Source: Candidatus Competibacteraceae bacterium (GTDB lineage: Bacteria > Pseudomonadota > Gammaproteobacteria > Competibacterales > Competibacteraceae). From it: a stretch of 64,000 nt of DNA. The notes beneath the pieces are model-generated. The model was given only the letters and a program-made list of their open reading frames with translations, made no database searches and was not told the DNA's origin. The number at the start of each line of letters is the position of its first letter. The stretch's first letter is position 1. The position numbers and the translations under genes were made by a program. Positions 63,194-64,000 of the stretch are shown one piece after another. The stretch is from the NCBI GenBank assembly GCA_016713505.1, contig JADJPA010000001.1, forward strand, positions 1,860,001 to 1,924,000. Reading direction: 5' to 3'.

Positions 63194-63832
63194 TTAGAAC
63201 TGGTCCCAACGCCGCCGCCGCTGCCAGGACAGGCGCGGGATGACGAGGCCGAGGAACAAACCGCCAAAGGCGACGCCCGCGCCGGCGAGAAACCAATGGC
63301 GGGTCGATTGATTGCGCAAGCTTTGGTTCTCCACCTCGAACTGGCGGCGCTGTTCGTGCGCCGTCGCGACCGCCTGCTGCATCTTGCGGTTTTCCTGTTC
63401 GATTTCCAGCGTCTGAGAGGCGCTGCGCCGGACCGCCGTCAAGTCCTGACTACAGCGGTTCAAGGTATCGCGGGTAGCGCCCAACGCTTTGGATTCATCC
63501 CGCAGGCCGCGGTTTTCGTTTTCCAAGACGACGACGCGCTCTTCAAGCTGGCCCACGCGCTCGCGCGGGATGGGCTGATCCATCAGATAGCGCGTCAGGA
63601 TCCAGCCGACCGTACCCTCCGGGGATTTAACCTTGGTGTAACCCTTGTCATTGGGTTCTAGCACCTCCAGCGGAGTGCCGCCGGGCACCAGGCGCGCGAT
63701 CCTGAATTCCAGGGAGGGGCCTTTTTGAATGGGTACCGGTATGGCATCGGTCGCGTAGCGGGTTTCGGCCCGGACGGACCCAAGCCAGGCAGCGCACCCC
63801 CATGCAATCAGCCAGAACCATCGGCATTTCAT
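63194..63832 (-). CDS. Bacterial SH3-domain membrane protein (TIGR04211, YgiM-like)
   Basis: A 212-aa protein with a signal peptide (MKCRWFWLIAWGCAAWLG), an SH3b domain (~25-90: YATDAIPVPIQKGPSLEFRI, then PNDKGYTKVKSPEGTVGWI), a coiled coil (~100-170) and a single C-terminal membrane helix (~183-203) with a basic tail. This is the YgiM/TIGR04211 layout, thought to act at the cell wall. ATG 63832 starts the signal peptide. Upstream bases (63833-64000) hold no clear gene. Confidence 0.88.
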   Translation of the reverse strand: MKCRWFWLIAWGCAAWLGSVRAETRYATDAIPVPIQKGPSLEFRIARLVPGGTPLEVLEPNDKGYTKVKSPEGTVGWILTRYLMDQPIPRERVGQLEERVVVLENENRGLRDESKALGATRDTLNRCSQDLTAVRRSASQTLEIEQENRKMQQAVATAHEQRRQFEVENQSLRNQSTRHWFLAGAGVAFGGLFLGLVIPRLSWQRRRRWDQF

Positions 63833-64000
63833 GCAAAGTTTCGTCGAATCGCCCGGCGCGCGTGCGCTGGGCCGCGCGCCAAGGGTCATTTCGCCCCGGC
63901 TGGAAAGCTGGCAAAGAGAGTGTTTACAAGAACGATCTTGATTGAGCATCTGCTGAAACACGGGCTTGTGATTCTTATTACGGCGGTGGTCGGACGCCCC

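Noticed and set aside
63920..64000. Open frame starting at a GTG near the right end (27 codons, hydrophobic)
   Set aside because: It runs off the window, has only a weak ribosome site and is too short to judge.

Overview
The window is a high-GC stretch of a gammaproteobacterial chromosome. Two gene orders typical of that class support this: zapA / 6S RNA / ygfA, and ygfB-pepP-ubiH-ubiI. Tandem outer-membrane porins, lgt, opgD and an MscK-type channel show a Gram-negative envelope. A nearly complete ethylmalonyl-CoA (EMC) pathway cluster is rarer in gammaproteobacteria and would fit an acetate-assimilating, polyhydroxyalkanoate-storing lineage such as Competibacteraceae. That placement is inference; no database was searched.

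Region 1 (about 0.3-16.4 kb) is a carbon-assimilation block. On the minus strand lie mcd, mch, a low-GC DUF4062 gene, ecm, meaB and ccr2, then ppc. Beyond a convergent nhaR-like gene come hpf, a beta-carbonic anhydrase gene and a second crotonyl-CoA carboxylase/reductase gene, ccr1. Both Ccr proteins carry a C-terminal CBS-domain pair, and a 191-bp stretch is identical between the two genes. The block holds the three carboxylating enzymes seen here plus carbonic anhydrase, which interconverts CO2 and bicarbonate.

Region 2 (16.7-32.3 kb) is mixed housekeeping and signalling: an unknown 429-aa protein, a glycine-zipper lipoprotein, a DUF3301 protein, two tandem DUF697 GTPases, a thioesterase, a radical SAM protein, an Rsd/AlgQ-type regulator, tsaB, a glutathione S-transferase, a DEAD-box RNA helicase, a PAS/GAF/GGDEF/EAL protein, lgt and a gene-poor stretch with a 21-bp tandem repeat.

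Region 3 (32.7-46.6 kb) contains trpG-trpD-trpC-osmC, speD, coq7, a thioredoxin-fold ferredoxin, rplM-rpsI-tRNA-Gln, two tandem porins, rpiA, ilvA, the ada-alkB alkylation-repair operon with a visible Ada box, an EVE-domain protein and ygfA.

Region 4 (46.7-64 kb) has 6S RNA, zapA, a ZapB-like gene, ygfB-pepP-ubiH-ubiI, a Rieske protein, an ABC-2 exporter, a YqhA-type membrane protein, an unrecognised 388-aa protein, mscK divergent from opgD, a coiled-coil protein, endonuclease V and an SH3-domain membrane protein. No IS element, prophage or CRISPR array was recognised.
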